43,088 nt of DNA from a virus: positions 1 to 43,088 of the IMG/VR virus record IMGVR_UViG_3300036852_000198; one strand, given 5' to 3'. A model generated the notes under the pieces. That model was not told the DNA's origin. It saw only the letters and a program-made list of their open reading frames with translations, and did not search any database. The stretch's first letter is position 1; each line of letters begins with the position of its first letter. The translations under genes were made by a program, and so were the position numbers. Of the stretch, positions 22,005 through 30,393 are shown piece after piece.

Positions 22005-24194
22005 GTGGCTAACGAGGTGGAGATCGTCGTCGGGTCGACCGACCGCACCGAACGCGGTTTCGCGTCGGTGCGCCGGTCGCTGCGCGACATGCTCCGCGAC
22101 GTCAAGACACGCTCCGAGGGCGAGGGCGGCGCGGCGGGCAAGGGCCTGGCCGACCGCTTCCTGGCCATGATGGCCAGCACCCTCAAGCCGGGGGCGGTGG
22201 CGGTGGCCACGGGGCTCTCGGCACAGATCACGGGGGCCCTCGCGGCCGGGCTGGCGTCCGGTGCCGTGAAGGTGGCCCAGGGATTCGGCGCAGCGCTGGC
22301 TCTGTTGCCCGCTGTGGCCCTCGCGGGCGGGGTGGCGCTCGGTGCCCTCAAGATCGCCCTGGCGGGGGTAGCGGACACCCTGGCGGCCGGCCTGACCGGC
22401 GATACCGCCAAGTTCGAGGAAGGGCTCAAGGGGCTCGCGCCGTCGGCCCAGGCCGCGGCCCGCGAGGTGGTCGGGCTCAAGGACATGGTCGACGGGCTCA
22501 AGGGCACGGTGCAGGAGAGCTTCTTTGCGCCGCTGGTGGGCCAGATACGGCCGCTGGCCGAGACGTACCTGCCGATGCTGGAAGGCACCCTGGCTGGGGT
22601 CGCGCGGGGGTTCGGCCAGGCGGGCAATCAGGTGTCGAACCTGCTGCAGACGCCCAGCATGGTGCGGGCCATCCAGCAGGCGCTGGCCGACTCGGGCGTG
22701 GCCGTCGGGAACATGACGCTTGGCGTGGGCAACCTGGTGCAGGCGTTCATCCCGCTGCTCACTGTCGGCGCCTCATTCCTGCCGCAGCTGACCGACGGGT
22801 TCGGTGGGGCCACCGCCCAGCTGGCCACGTTCATGCAGGAGGCCGAACGCACCGGCGCCCTGCGTGACTTCATCCAGCGGGGCATCGACGCCATCAAGTC
22901 GCTCATCGAAACGGGCGGCCAGGTGGTGCGCATCCTGCAGAACATCGGGGACATAGGCCGAGCTGCGTTCGACAAGCTGGGCGTGCCCGCCGGTGGGCTG
23001 CTGGACACCATCGAGCGCCTGACCGCCCAAGCCGCGGCGTTCTTCGAGACGGCCGAGGGCGGCGACGCGCTGGGCAGCATCATGCAGCTGGCCAAGGGGT
23101 TTGCTCAGGCGTTCCTGGGCACCCTGCAGAAGGTCGGCGAAATACTGGCGCCGATCATTCCGCAAATAGTCGAGCTGCTGACAGCGTTCGCCAACCTTAA
23201 GACCGCCATCCTCGACGCCCTGGCCCCGGCGGTGCAGGTGATCGGGGAGCAGGTGCTGCCCGCCCTGACGGGCCTGATGAACTGGCTGGCCAACAACGGG
23301 CCCGTGCTGCAGGGCATCCTCATTGCCCTGTTCACGGTGTGGGCCATACATGCCGGCATAGCGGCGGCGGCCACCATCGCTGCCACGTGGCCGTTCATCC
23401 TCATCGGCCTGGCCGTGGCCGCCTTGGCCGCCCTCATCATCACGCACTGGGACACCATCAAGGCCGTGACCCTGGCCGTGTGGGACTTTGTGCTCGGGGT
23501 CATACAGGGCGTGTGGAACTGGATCTCTGAGAACTGGCCGCTGCTGCTGGCCATCCTTACGGGGCCCATCGGCATCGCGGTCTACATGATCGTCAGCCAC
23601 TGGGACACCATCAAGGCCGCGGCCGCAGCGGTGTGGAACTGGATCAATGACAACTGGCACCTGCTGCTGGCCATCATCACGGGTCCGATCGGGGCAGCGG
23701 TGTGGATCGTGACCGCGGCGTGGCAGTCGATATCCGACGCCGCCTCGGCCGCCAAGGACTGGATCTCTGACCGGGTGGACGACATCGTGGGTTTCATCAA
23801 GGCCATACCCGAGCGCATCGGCAATATCGGCAGCCAGATCAAGAACAAGATCACCAGCGGGCTCGGCGGCGCAATCTTCAGCCCGCTCGGCAGCGTTACC
23901 GGCCTGTTCCGTGCGAGCGGCGGTGTCGTCGGCGCCCAGGGCGGCGGTGCCCGCTCGGGCCTGACCATGGTGGGCGAGCACGGCCGCGAGCTGGTGAACC
24001 TGCCGCCCGGCTCGAGGGTGCACGGCAACGCCATGACGGAGCAGATGATGGCCGGCGGTGGGGGCGGCGGTGGGCCCGCGGTGCTGGTGGTCGACGTGCG
24101 CGGCGACAGCCCCGAGCTGGTGGCCGTGATCCAGAAGTGGATCCGCAACGCCACCGGTGGTGACGTGCAGGCCGCGCTCGGGTTCGGTGCCTGA
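22005..24194 (+). CDS. Tape measure protein
   Basis: The product is 729 residues from GTG 22005. The N-terminus has the ERGFASVRRSLRDMLRDVKTRSEG coiled start. The middle holds long hydrophobic stretches and two tandem repeats built on HWDTIKA...VWNWI, then NW, then LLLAI(L/I)TGPIG (about residues 480-565). A glycine-rich end carries GGVVGAQGGGARSGLTMVGEHGRELVNLPPGSRV, the conserved tail-tip block. Length sets tail length; at roughly 1.5 angstrom per residue the tail would be near 110 nm. Membrane-like helices suggest a role in DNA passage into the cell. It shares one base with the next gene. Confidence 0.93.
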   Translation: MANEVEIVVGSTDRTERGFASVRRSLRDMLRDVKTRSEGEGGAAGKGLADRFLAMMASTLKPGAVAVATGLSAQITGALAAGLASGAVKVAQGFGAALALLPAVALAGGVALGALKIALAGVADTLAAGLTGDTAKFEEGLKGLAPSAQAAAREVVGLKDMVDGLKGTVQESFFAPLVGQIRPLAETYLPMLEGTLAGVARGFGQAGNQVSNLLQTPSMVRAIQQALADSGVAVGNMTLGVGNLVQAFIPLLTVGASFLPQLTDGFGGATAQLATFMQEAERTGALRDFIQRGIDAIKSLIETGGQVVRILQNIGDIGRAAFDKLGVPAGGLLDTIERLTAQAAAFFETAEGGDALGSIMQLAKGFAQAFLGTLQKVGEILAPIIPQIVELLTAFANLKTAILDALAPAVQVIGEQVLPALTGLMNWLANNGPVLQGILIALFTVWAIHAGIAAAATIAATWPFILIGLAVAALAALIITHWDTIKAVTLAVWDFVLGVIQGVWNWISENWPLLLAILTGPIGIAVYMIVSHWDTIKAAAAAVWNWINDNWHLLLAIITGPIGAAVWIVTAAWQSISDAASAAKDWISDRVDDIVGFIKAIPERIGNIGSQIKNKITSGLGGAIFSPLGSVTGLFRASGGVVGAQGGGARSGLTMVGEHGRELVNLPPGSRVHGNAMTEQMMAGGGGGGGPAVLVVDVRGDSPELVAVIQKWIRNATGGDVQAALGFGA

Positions 24195-27049
24195 TGGCTG
24201 GCACCGTTGGCCGCTACGAGGCCGCGTTCGGGGCCGACCGGTCGGGCATGACCCTGGCCGACGAGTTCGCCTGGACTGACCTCACGGCCCGCACCCAGGG
24301 CAGCGAGGCGGTCATCAACCGGGGGCGCATGGCCCAGCAGCAGCAGGTGCAGCCGGCCACCCTCGACCAGGTGCTCGACAACGGGGACGGCGCCCTGACC
24401 CCCCGCCACCCCGCGAGCACGTTCTACCCCAACGTGGAGAAGGGCCTGGCCATTCGGCACAGCGTCGCGGTGGGCGACCCCTACCTGCTGTGCGACGGCT
24501 CGGGCATCGGGGCCACTACGCCCGACTCAGCGAACCTGGACATCGTGAGCGACCTGGCCCTCGCGGTCGAGGTGGTGTCGCCGCTGCGGTACCGGGCGCA
24601 GCAGCTGGTCGGCACCCAGGGGTCGATGCTGGTGGCGAAGTGGACGAACGCCGGGGACCAGCGCAGCTATCGGCTGTATGTGTCGCAGACCACGGGCAAC
24701 CTGGTGCTGATCTGGTCGGTCAACGGCACCGACGCCGGGCAACGGTTCCAGCAGTGCCCGGTGCCCAAGCCCGCGCAGGGCCCCTACTCGGTGGGCGCCT
24801 ACCTGGACGTCAACAACGGGCTCGGCGGGTACACCGTGCGTTTCTACGCCTGGAAGGGCGACCTGGACGACCTGCTGGCCAACGTGGCCGACGCGCAGAT
24901 TGATGAGGTGGTCACCACGGCGGGCACCACCAGCATCCACTCGGGCACGGCGGCGCTGACCATCGGCGGCACCAGCGAGTCGTCCACTGGCCGCTACCCG
25001 GGGGGCATCAGCCAGGCTCGGGTATACGCCGGCACGCTCGGCACGTCGGTGCGCGCCAACCCTGACTTTCGGGCGCAGGCCGTCGGCGCGGCCGGGTTCA
25101 CCGACGCGGCCGGCGCCGTCTGGACCGTCGGCGCCGCCGGCGAAATCCTCAAGTACCGGCAGCGCTTCTACGGCGAGCTCGGCGGCAGCTATCCGACGTG
25201 GCCGGGCGCCTCGGTGGATAACACCAGCCGGGCGCGGTGGTCGGCCGCGGGGGTGCTGCGCCGCATGCGCCAGAACGACAAGCCCCTCGACAGCCCCATG
25301 CGCCGCACCGTGGGCAGCCCCGCCAACGTGGCCAGCGTGCACGGCTACTGGCCCCTAGACGACGGCTCGCGCAGCAGCCAGGCCGAGTCCCCGGTGCCGG
25401 GCGTGGCGCCGCTGGTGCCCGGCGGGGCGGTCACGTTCGCGTCGGACGCCACGTGCCCCGGCAGCGACCCCGTCATCAACATCGCTGAGAACCAGCCCTA
25501 CGGCTGGAACGCCACCGTGCCCGACCCCGGGGGCAGCCCCGGGTTCTGGCGCGCCGAGTGGTTCGTGAAGGTGACCACGCCGGCCACCGCCCCAGCGCAG
25601 ACGATCTTCCAGGTGGTCGGGCTCGCGGGCAGCATCGGCACGGTGTACATGGGCATCAACGACACCACGCTTTTCGTGGTGGTGCTCGACAGCCTGGGCG
25701 GGTTCCTCGATCAGACCGTGGCCGGCGCCCCGATCCCCGACACCCTCGGCCACTGGACCTACTACAGCCTCAAGCTGGATCAGAACGGGGGCAACGTCGA
25801 CATGACCCTCGACTGGATCCCGCTGGAGGGGCCAGGCCAGGGCGACACCTACCAGATGACCGACAGCTACGCCGGCACGTTCGGGCGCATGGCCAGCATC
25901 CGCAACCTGGCCACCTCCCCGCCCGGGGGCATCAGTTTCGGGAACTTCATCGTGGTGACCGACCAGAACTTTGGGTGGCTGGCCAACGCCGACACCGGGT
26001 GGGACACCGAGTCGGCCACGCAGCGCATCCACCGGCTGTGCAAGGAGCAGGGCATCCTGTGCTACGTCGACGGGCCCCACGGGCAGGGCCCCAACGAGAC
26101 GTCGCCGCTGCACGTCGGCCAGGCCGACGGCGTGCAGGCCCTCGGCCCGCAGCGCAGCCTGCCGCTGCTGGCGCTGCTCGAGGAGGCCGCCAAGGCCGAT
26201 TACGGGTACCTGGGCGAGGACTACAGCACCGGGGGGCTGACGTACCGCACGGGGGCCACGCTGGTGAACCAGGAGCCCCGGCTGACGGTGGGCACCGAGG
26301 TGACCAAGGAGCTGGCCCCGGCCGACGACGACCAGGGGCTCATCAACGACCTGACCGCCGAACGCCTCGACGGTTCGCGCCGCCGGCTGAAAGACGACGA
26401 GAGCATCGCCAAGGCGGGGCCCTACGAGGCCAACGTGCTGCTGAACGTGGGCTCGGACGACCAGCTGGCCGACCAGGCCAGCATCCGGCTCACGATCGCC
26501 ACGTGGCCCGAGATGCGGTACGGGCAGGTGCCCATCGAGCTGTCGAAGGACAGCGCCCTGTGGCCCGACTGGATGCAGGCCGCGCCCGGTGACCTGATCG
26601 TTGCCGACAGCCTGCCCGACACCCACCCGACCCCCGAGCTGCGCCAGCTGCTGGACGGCTACCAGGAGACCATCAGCGCGGTGCGGTGGCGGGTGCTGGC
26701 CAACGTGACACCCGAGGGCCCCTGGGCCGCGGGGGTGCTCGACACCGACGGCACCCCCGATACCGACATGCGGGCCCTGGACACCGACGGCAGCGAGCTG
26801 TCGGCCGGCATCAACACCGTGGCCACCAGCCTGAGCGTGGCCATCACCGACGGGCCCCTGTGGACGACCGTGGCCGCCAACTACCCCCTAGACATCGGCA
26901 TCGGCGGCGAACAGATGACCGTGACCGCGGTGTCGGGCGGCGCGAGCCCGCAGACGTTCACCGTTACCCGCAGCGTCAACGGGGTGGTCAAGTCGCACAG
27001 CGCGGGCGCCGACGTGCGCCTGTGGCAGCCCCTCACCCTCACCATCTGA
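24194..27049 (+). CDS. Large tail-tip/baseplate protein with LamG-like insert (951 aa)
   Basis: The product is 951 residues. The first 360 residues resemble a distal-tail part (YEAAFGADRSGMTLADEFAWTDLTARTQG, then NRGRMAQQQQVQPATLDQVLDNGDGALTPRHPAS, then RYRQRFYGELGGSYPTWP). The stretch from about 385 to 590 starts with VHGYWPLDDGSRSSQAESPVPG and continues in strands, like a LamG/concanavalin domain that could bind glycans. The last 350 residues (TQRIHRLCKEQGILCYVDG..., EMRYGQVPIELSKDS..., VAWRVL-type strands) match phage tail-associated proteins. A single gene replaces the usual two or three minor tail genes. It probably forms the tip and contacts the cell surface. Confidence 0.8.
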   Translation: MAGTVGRYEAAFGADRSGMTLADEFAWTDLTARTQGSEAVINRGRMAQQQQVQPATLDQVLDNGDGALTPRHPASTFYPNVEKGLAIRHSVAVGDPYLLCDGSGIGATTPDSANLDIVSDLALAVEVVSPLRYRAQQLVGTQGSMLVAKWTNAGDQRSYRLYVSQTTGNLVLIWSVNGTDAGQRFQQCPVPKPAQGPYSVGAYLDVNNGLGGYTVRFYAWKGDLDDLLANVADAQIDEVVTTAGTTSIHSGTAALTIGGTSESSTGRYPGGISQARVYAGTLGTSVRANPDFRAQAVGAAGFTDAAGAVWTVGAAGEILKYRQRFYGELGGSYPTWPGASVDNTSRARWSAAGVLRRMRQNDKPLDSPMRRTVGSPANVASVHGYWPLDDGSRSSQAESPVPGVAPLVPGGAVTFASDATCPGSDPVINIAENQPYGWNATVPDPGGSPGFWRAEWFVKVTTPATAPAQTIFQVVGLAGSIGTVYMGINDTTLFVVVLDSLGGFLDQTVAGAPIPDTLGHWTYYSLKLDQNGGNVDMTLDWIPLEGPGQGDTYQMTDSYAGTFGRMASIRNLATSPPGGISFGNFIVVTDQNFGWLANADTGWDTESATQRIHRLCKEQGILCYVDGPHGQGPNETSPLHVGQADGVQALGPQRSLPLLALLEEAAKADYGYLGEDYSTGGLTYRTGATLVNQEPRLTVGTEVTKELAPADDDQGLINDLTAERLDGSRRRLKDDESIAKAGPYEANVLLNVGSDDQLADQASIRLTIATWPEMRYGQVPIELSKDSALWPDWMQAAPGDLIVADSLPDTHPTPELRQLLDGYQETISAVRWRVLANVTPEGPWAAGVLDTDGTPDTDMRALDTDGSELSAGINTVATSLSVAITDGPLWTTVAANYPLDIGIGGEQMTVTAVSGGASPQTFTVTRSVNGVVKSHSAGADVRLWQPLTLTI

Positions 27050-27059
27050 CAGGAGCACC

Positions 27060-27548
27060 ATGGCGGCCGACCCGATCTTTCTCGCCGGCGAACGGCTGCC
27101 CGCGGGCAAGCTGCAGAAGCTGGGCGGCGCCGATACGGCGTACTCCAGCCCGATCGACGCGGCCACCACCGACCCGACCATCGGCGCGGGTGGCGTGCAG
27201 GCTGGGGTGTACTACCGGCGCGGCGACCTGTGCATCGCCCAGGTGAACATCATCTGGGGTGGTGCCGGGCTCAACGCGGGGGTCGGCGCCTACTCGATGC
27301 CGCTGCCCGTCGACATCCAGGTGCCGACCGGGCTGACCAACACCATGGTGGGCAAGGGCTGGTGGTACGACACATCGGCCGCCACGCTCGGAAGCCTGTT
27401 CCTGCAGCACGTGTCGGGCGACCCCGTCAACCGGGCCCGCATGATCACCACGGGCGCCACCGTCGGCGTCGGCCCCACGAACCCGTACGTGCCGGCGACC
27501 GGCGACACGTACGTCCTGCAGCTGTGCTATCAGGCCGCGTGGCCCTGA
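27060..27548 (+). CDS. Tail-fibre-like protein (162 aa)
   Basis: AGGAGCACC precedes ATG 27060, a good ribosome site. The product begins ADPIFLAGERLPAGKLQKLG, a fibre-type N-terminus that attaches to the baseplate, followed by a compact beta domain (GVYYRRGDLCIAQVNIIWGGAGLNAGVGAYSMPLPVDI..., GDTYVLQLCYQAAWP). It resembles the C-terminal domain of small fibre or receptor-binding proteins. It is the last tail gene before the lysis genes. Confidence 0.7.
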   Translation: MAADPIFLAGERLPAGKLQKLGGADTAYSSPIDAATTDPTIGAGGVQAGVYYRRGDLCIAQVNIIWGGAGLNAGVGAYSMPLPVDIQVPTGLTNTMVGKGWWYDTSAATLGSLFLQHVSGDPVNRARMITTGATVGVGPTNPYVPATGDTYVLQLCYQAAWP

Positions 27549-27564
27549 CCCTCACCTGAGCCTC

Positions 27565-27590
27565 ACACCCCCTAGGGGTATGTTCGCGGC
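27565..27590 (+). promoter_or_regulatory. Boundary palindrome with TATGTT -10 box, leaderless endolysin start (copy d)
   Basis: ACACCCCCTAGGGGTAT (27565-27581) has arms CCCC and GGGG around CTAG and shares TATGTT (27579-27584) with copy a. GTG 27591 follows after 6 bases and has no ribosome site, which strongly suggests a leaderless endolysin message. No -35 consensus is visible, so a factor binding the palindrome may control lysis timing. Confidence 0.65.
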
Positions 27591-28343
27591 GTGGCCTACG
27601 CGCTCGCCCCCTCGCTCGTCGCGTTCCGCTCCGAGGTCAACGCCCGCTGGCCGCAGCGTGACAAGACCTCGGACGGCTGGATCGGCGACGCCGCCCACTC
27701 CGGCCGGGTGTCAGACCACAACCCCGGCGCCCGCGACCTCGTGCACGCGTTCGACACCGACGAAGACCTCGACGGCAACCCCGCCGACGGTGGCCCGGAT
27801 GCGTGGCCGATCGTCGCCCAGCTCATCGAGAACCGTGACCCGCGTGTGAAGTACCTGATCTACGAGGGCCGGATCATCTCCGGGAACCTCGGACCGTCCC
27901 CGTGGCAATGGCGGCCCTACACGGGCACGAACGCGCACCGGCACCACGTCCACCTGTCGATCCTGTCGACCGTCGAGGCCGAACAGGACACGTCCGCCTG
28001 GCTGGCACCCAAGCTCGGTGGCGGCCCGGTCCCGAAGCCCGTCCCCCTGGAGGATGACGACATGCCGTACCTAACCGCCAGCCGCTTCACCGGTGTCACC
28101 TACCACGACGGCGCCGGGGCGACCTGGATCAGCAGCTCTGACACCGTGAACGAGCTGCGCCGCCAGGGCGTCCCGGTGTTCACCCTCGACGCCAACGAGT
28201 CCGACGCCCGCCGCATCGTCGCCGACCGGGCCGCGAACACCGACGAGCTCACCCTCGACGCCGTCAAGACCGCGACCATCTACGCCGCCGCGACGGCACA
28301 GATCGAGGAACGCGAGGAACAGCGCGACCTCGCCGACGGCTGA
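27591..28343 (+). CDS. Endolysin, M15 peptidase-like
   Basis: The product is 250 residues from GTG 27591. The catalytic half (1-130) shows the zinc ligands of the M15/VanY type: GDAAHSGRVSDHNPG (His 43), LVHAFDTDED (Asp 55) and NAHRHHVHLSI (His 119/121), with YLIYEGRIIS in between. It should cleave peptide crosslinks of the host cell wall. After a proline linker (about 147-155) the C-terminal 95 residues (MPYLTASRFTGVTYHDGAG...) are unassigned and may bind the wall. The leaderless-type promoter and position before the membrane proteins mark the start of the lysis module. Confidence 0.88.
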   Translation: MAYALAPSLVAFRSEVNARWPQRDKTSDGWIGDAAHSGRVSDHNPGARDLVHAFDTDEDLDGNPADGGPDAWPIVAQLIENRDPRVKYLIYEGRIISGNLGPSPWQWRPYTGTNAHRHHVHLSILSTVEAEQDTSAWLAPKLGGGPVPKPVPLEDDDMPYLTASRFTGVTYHDGAGATWISSSDTVNELRRQGVPVFTLDANESDARRIVADRAANTDELTLDAVKTATIYAAATAQIEEREEQRDLADG

Positions 28344-28377
28344 CCTCTGTGCATGAGGCGAACCCAGGTGCTCGGTA

Positions 28378-28653
28378 ATGCCCGACCGGCAGTGGCCGCG
28401 CCGGCAACGGTCGCTTGAGGAGCTGGACGAGGACGTGCTCGAGCTGCAGCGCGACATCAGGCACGTAGGGGACCGGCTGGACTCTGCCCCATTCGTGCGG
28501 GTCGAGCTCCACAACGAGCAGCTCGACCGGGTCCGGTCCGACATCGCATCGTTGCGGGCGCTCACCATGTGGACCCTCGGCCTACTGTGCTCACAGTTCG
28601 TCGGGGCCATCGTCGTGGTGATCGTTTCCGTGGCGCGGGGTGGCGGATCATGA
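28378..28653 (+). CDS. Coiled-coil membrane protein of the lysis module (91 aa)
   Basis: ATG 28378 lies 35 bases after the endolysin stop. Residues 10-55 form a charged coiled coil (SLEELDEDVLELQRDIRHVGDRLDS, then VRVELHNEQLDRVRSDIASLRAL). One hydrophobic helix (WTLGLLCSQFVGAIVVVIVSVA) is followed by a short glycine end. This layout is common near actinophage lysins, where it is thought to be a holin partner or anchor. The TGA overlaps the next ATG. Confidence 0.7.
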   Translation: MPDRQWPRRQRSLEELDEDVLELQRDIRHVGDRLDSAPFVRVELHNEQLDRVRSDIASLRALTMWTLGLLCSQFVGAIVVVIVSVARGGGS

Positions 28654-29195
28654 TCTCGCGACGCCGCAACGTCGCCCTGTTCGCCGCCGCTGTGCTCACC
28701 GTCGGCCTGCTCGTCGGCGGCGCCTTCTCGTTCGTACTCGACCTCAGCCACGAGGTCGACCAACTGCGCCTCGACCGCGACGTCCTCGCCACGCAGCTCG
28801 AGAACGAGGGCATCGAACCCGCGGTGCCCGACGCCGAGCCGGTGCCCGGCATCCCCGGCGAGAAGGGCGAGCCCGGCCGGGACGGCATCGACGGACAAGA
28901 CGGCGCCCCCGGCCGGGACGGACTCGACGGTGCCCCAGGGAAGGACGGCGCGGCCGGGCCCAAGGGCGACACCGGCGCGAGCGGCACCGACGGCAGCGAC
29001 GGAGCGGACGGAGCCGATGGGGTGGACGGAGCCAACGGGGCGGACGGCCAGCCTGGCGCCGACGGCCGAGGGATCGCCTCACAGGACTGCGTCGACGGCG
29101 ACATGGTGACCACCTACACCGACGGCACCACGTCCACCATCCCCGACTCCCCAGCGTGCCCCAGCGGGCCACCCCCAATCGAGATCATCCCGTGA
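28650..29195 (+). CDS. Collagen-like membrane-anchored protein (181 aa)
   Basis: From ATG 28650 (ATGA overlap), a signal-anchor helix (NVALFAAAVLTVGLLVGGAFSFVL, about 7-30) is followed by a short coiled coil (HEVDQLRLDRDVLATQLE). About 25 Gly-x-y triplets follow (residues 65-142), rich in GRDG, GADG and GKDG. The C-terminus has two cysteines (QDCVDGDMVTTYTDG, SPACPSG) that could form a disulfide. The triplets would form a trimeric rod outside the membrane. Collagen-like repeats in phages usually occur in fibres; an anchored one in a lysis cassette may be a spanin-like rod or a surface protein. Confidence 0.75.
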   Translation: MISRRRNVALFAAAVLTVGLLVGGAFSFVLDLSHEVDQLRLDRDVLATQLENEGIEPAVPDAEPVPGIPGEKGEPGRDGIDGQDGAPGRDGLDGAPGKDGAAGPKGDTGASGTDGSDGADGADGVDGANGADGQPGADGRGIASQDCVDGDMVTTYTDGTTSTIPDSPACPSGPPPIEIIP

Positions 29196-29437
29196 TCGTC
29201 GTCGCCGTCGCCGTCCTGTTGTCCTACACGGTCCTGTCGCTGGCGTGGATCGCGTGGCCGGTCGATGGCGGCTACCGGCCCCGGCACCTGGAGGGCCGCA
29301 ACCCGTACGCCGACGACCTCGAGCGTGCGCTCAGCGCCACGAGACGCAGCCTGAGCCATCCAAGCCCCTGGTCCCCCGCACCCTGGCATCCCGCCACCAA
29401 ACGTCACAGTGACGAAACCCCAAGGAGAGCAACCTGA
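29192..29437 (+). CDS. Small single-pass membrane protein (81 aa)
   Basis: GTG 29192 overlaps the previous stop. The hydrophobic N-terminus (IVVAVAVLLSYTVLSLAWIAW) is followed by a polar tail with DGGYRPRHLEGRNPYADDLERALS and an S/P/H-rich end. The TGA shares one base with the holin-like ATG. It may take part in lysis by topology and position, but no family is recognised. Confidence 0.6.
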   Translation: MIVVAVAVLLSYTVLSLAWIAWPVDGGYRPRHLEGRNPYADDLERALSATRRSLSHPSPWSPAPWHPATKRHSDETPRRAT

Positions 29438-29622
29438 TGGACAAGATTCTCACCAAGGCCAAGGCCATCGCAGCCGCGGTCGGCGCCGTCATCACCCTCA
29501 CGCAGGCCGCGCTCGCGGACCAGGCCCTCAGCCTCGATGAGGCGTCGGGCATCTGGACCGCCGTCCTGGCGGCGCTCACGGTGCTCGGCGTCTACGCGGT
29601 CCCCAACAAGGTGCAGTCGTGA
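29437..29622 (+). CDS. Holin-like small membrane protein (61 aa)
   Basis: A CAAGGAGAG ribosome site precedes ATG 29437. Two hydrophobic segments (KAIAAAVGAVITLTQAALA and WTAVLAALTVLGVYAVP) flank a polar turn with DQALSLDEASGI, and the ends are charged. Size and topology match short phage holins of the mycobacteriophage type (the VLAALTVLGVYAVPN pattern is typical). It would form the membrane lesion that releases the endolysin. The TGA at 29620 overlaps the next GTG-type junction. Confidence 0.78.
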   Translation: MDKILTKAKAIAAAVGAVITLTQAALADQALSLDEASGIWTAVLAALTVLGVYAVPNKVQS

Positions 29623-29918
29623 CGTCGCTCGCCGAAGTGTTCGCCCACCGCCACCCGAGCACGGTGGCCATCCTGCGCTACTTCGACTACGGGCATCTGC
29701 CGCCCGCGCTGCAGGACGTCAGCCGCCCGTGCGCCGACCTCGCCCGCGAGATGGTGAACGAGCTGCCCGACGGGCCCGAGCTCACCACCGGGCTCCGCAA
29801 GCTGCTCGAGGCGAAGGACTGCTTTGTCCGCGTCGCCGTCGACCAGCTCCGCGAGGCCGAGGGCCGCCAGCTCGCCAACACACCCGAACCGTTCCTCACC
29901 CAGGAGGCAACCCTGTGA
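29619..29918 (+). CDS. Probable Acb2/Tad1-hairpin family protein (anti-CBASS/Thoeris sponge)
   Basis: GTG 29619 overlaps the holin stop. The 99 residues are two long helices with the pattern ILRYFDYGHLPPALQDVSRP, CADLAREMVNELPDGPELT and TGLRKLLEAKDCFVRVAV. That pattern matches what I know of the small phage helical-hairpin family that includes Acb2 and Tad1 (DUF7681). Characterised members form hexamers that bind cyclic di-, tri- or ADP-ribose nucleotides and so blunt CBASS or Thoeris signalling. The ligand and activity of this member cannot be read from sequence, and its place in the lysis module is odd for an early-acting defence inhibitor. Confidence 0.6.
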   Translation: MTSLAEVFAHRHPSTVAILRYFDYGHLPPALQDVSRPCADLAREMVNELPDGPELTTGLRKLLEAKDCFVRVAVDQLREAEGRQLANTPEPFLTQEATL

Positions 29919-30181
29919 GCTACACGCTGTCCACCGGCGCCGAGAAGGCCGAGATCCACGAGGCCGTCGTCCAGGCGGTCGAAGGAGTGCCCGAGCCGTC
30001 GATCGAGACGAGCGCCCACCTCGAGGCGATCATCGAGGCGGCTACCCGTCTGGCCGCCGCCATCGGCCGGCCAGAGGATGCGCTGTCGGTGAGCGTGACG
30101 GGCCACAGCAACCCTGACCACGCCCCCGCCGAGGGCTGGGCCGACGAGTTCATCACGGTCACCGTCGCCGTCAGCCGCTGA
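29915..30181 (+). CDS. Conserved phage hypothetical protein (88 aa)
   Basis: GTG 29915 overlaps the preceding stop, with CAGGAGG upstream. The product has helices EKAEIHEAVVQAVEG and HLEAIIEAATRLAAAIG, then strands ALSVSVTGHSNPDHAPAEGWADEFITVTVAV. The SVSVTGHxNPxH...GWA(D/N)E block recurs in actinophages beside the helical-hairpin gene before it, so the two may act together. No function is known to me. It is the last plus-strand gene of the late region. Confidence 0.7.
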   Translation: MSYTLSTGAEKAEIHEAVVQAVEGVPEPSIETSAHLEAIIEAATRLAAAIGRPEDALSVSVTGHSNPDHAPAEGWADEFITVTVAVSR

Positions 30182-30188
30182 TCAGCCG

Positions 30189-30324
30189 GCAGGCAGGGCT
30201 ACCACCGGGGACCTAATCGTCCTACCCTGCCTGCAGTAGCACCCCTCGGTCTGCCTGGCCGCCCGCCCGGACCGGGGGGTGCACCGTGTCTGCTGTCGGC
30301 CCCCGCCCCATCGTGGCGGGGGCC
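30189..30324. terminator. Two inverted repeats closing the convergent late and minus operons
   Basis: GCAGGCAGGG (30189-30198) pairs with CCCTGCCTGC (30225-30234) across 26 bases. GGCCCCCGCC (30298-30307) pairs perfectly with GGCGGGGGCC (30315-30324) across 7 bases. They lie between the last late gene and the end of the minus-strand P63C gene, where a bidirectional terminator is expected. There is no T-run, as is usual for high-GC actinobacteria. Confidence 0.65.
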
Positions 30325-30393
30325 TCGTCGCGTCTGATGGCCGGCGAAGCCGGGTCGGCTCGCCGAGCCCGCGGCCCACGGCCCGATGCTTGC

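Noticed and set aside
9776-27581. Naming the boundary palindromes as CsoR operators
   Set aside because: The shape is similar but no CsoR-like gene or copper gene is present, so the regulator is left open.
30189-30234. attP at the long inverted repeat after the late genes
   Set aside because: It is far from the integrase and lies where a convergent terminator is expected; the dyad at 37642 fits better.
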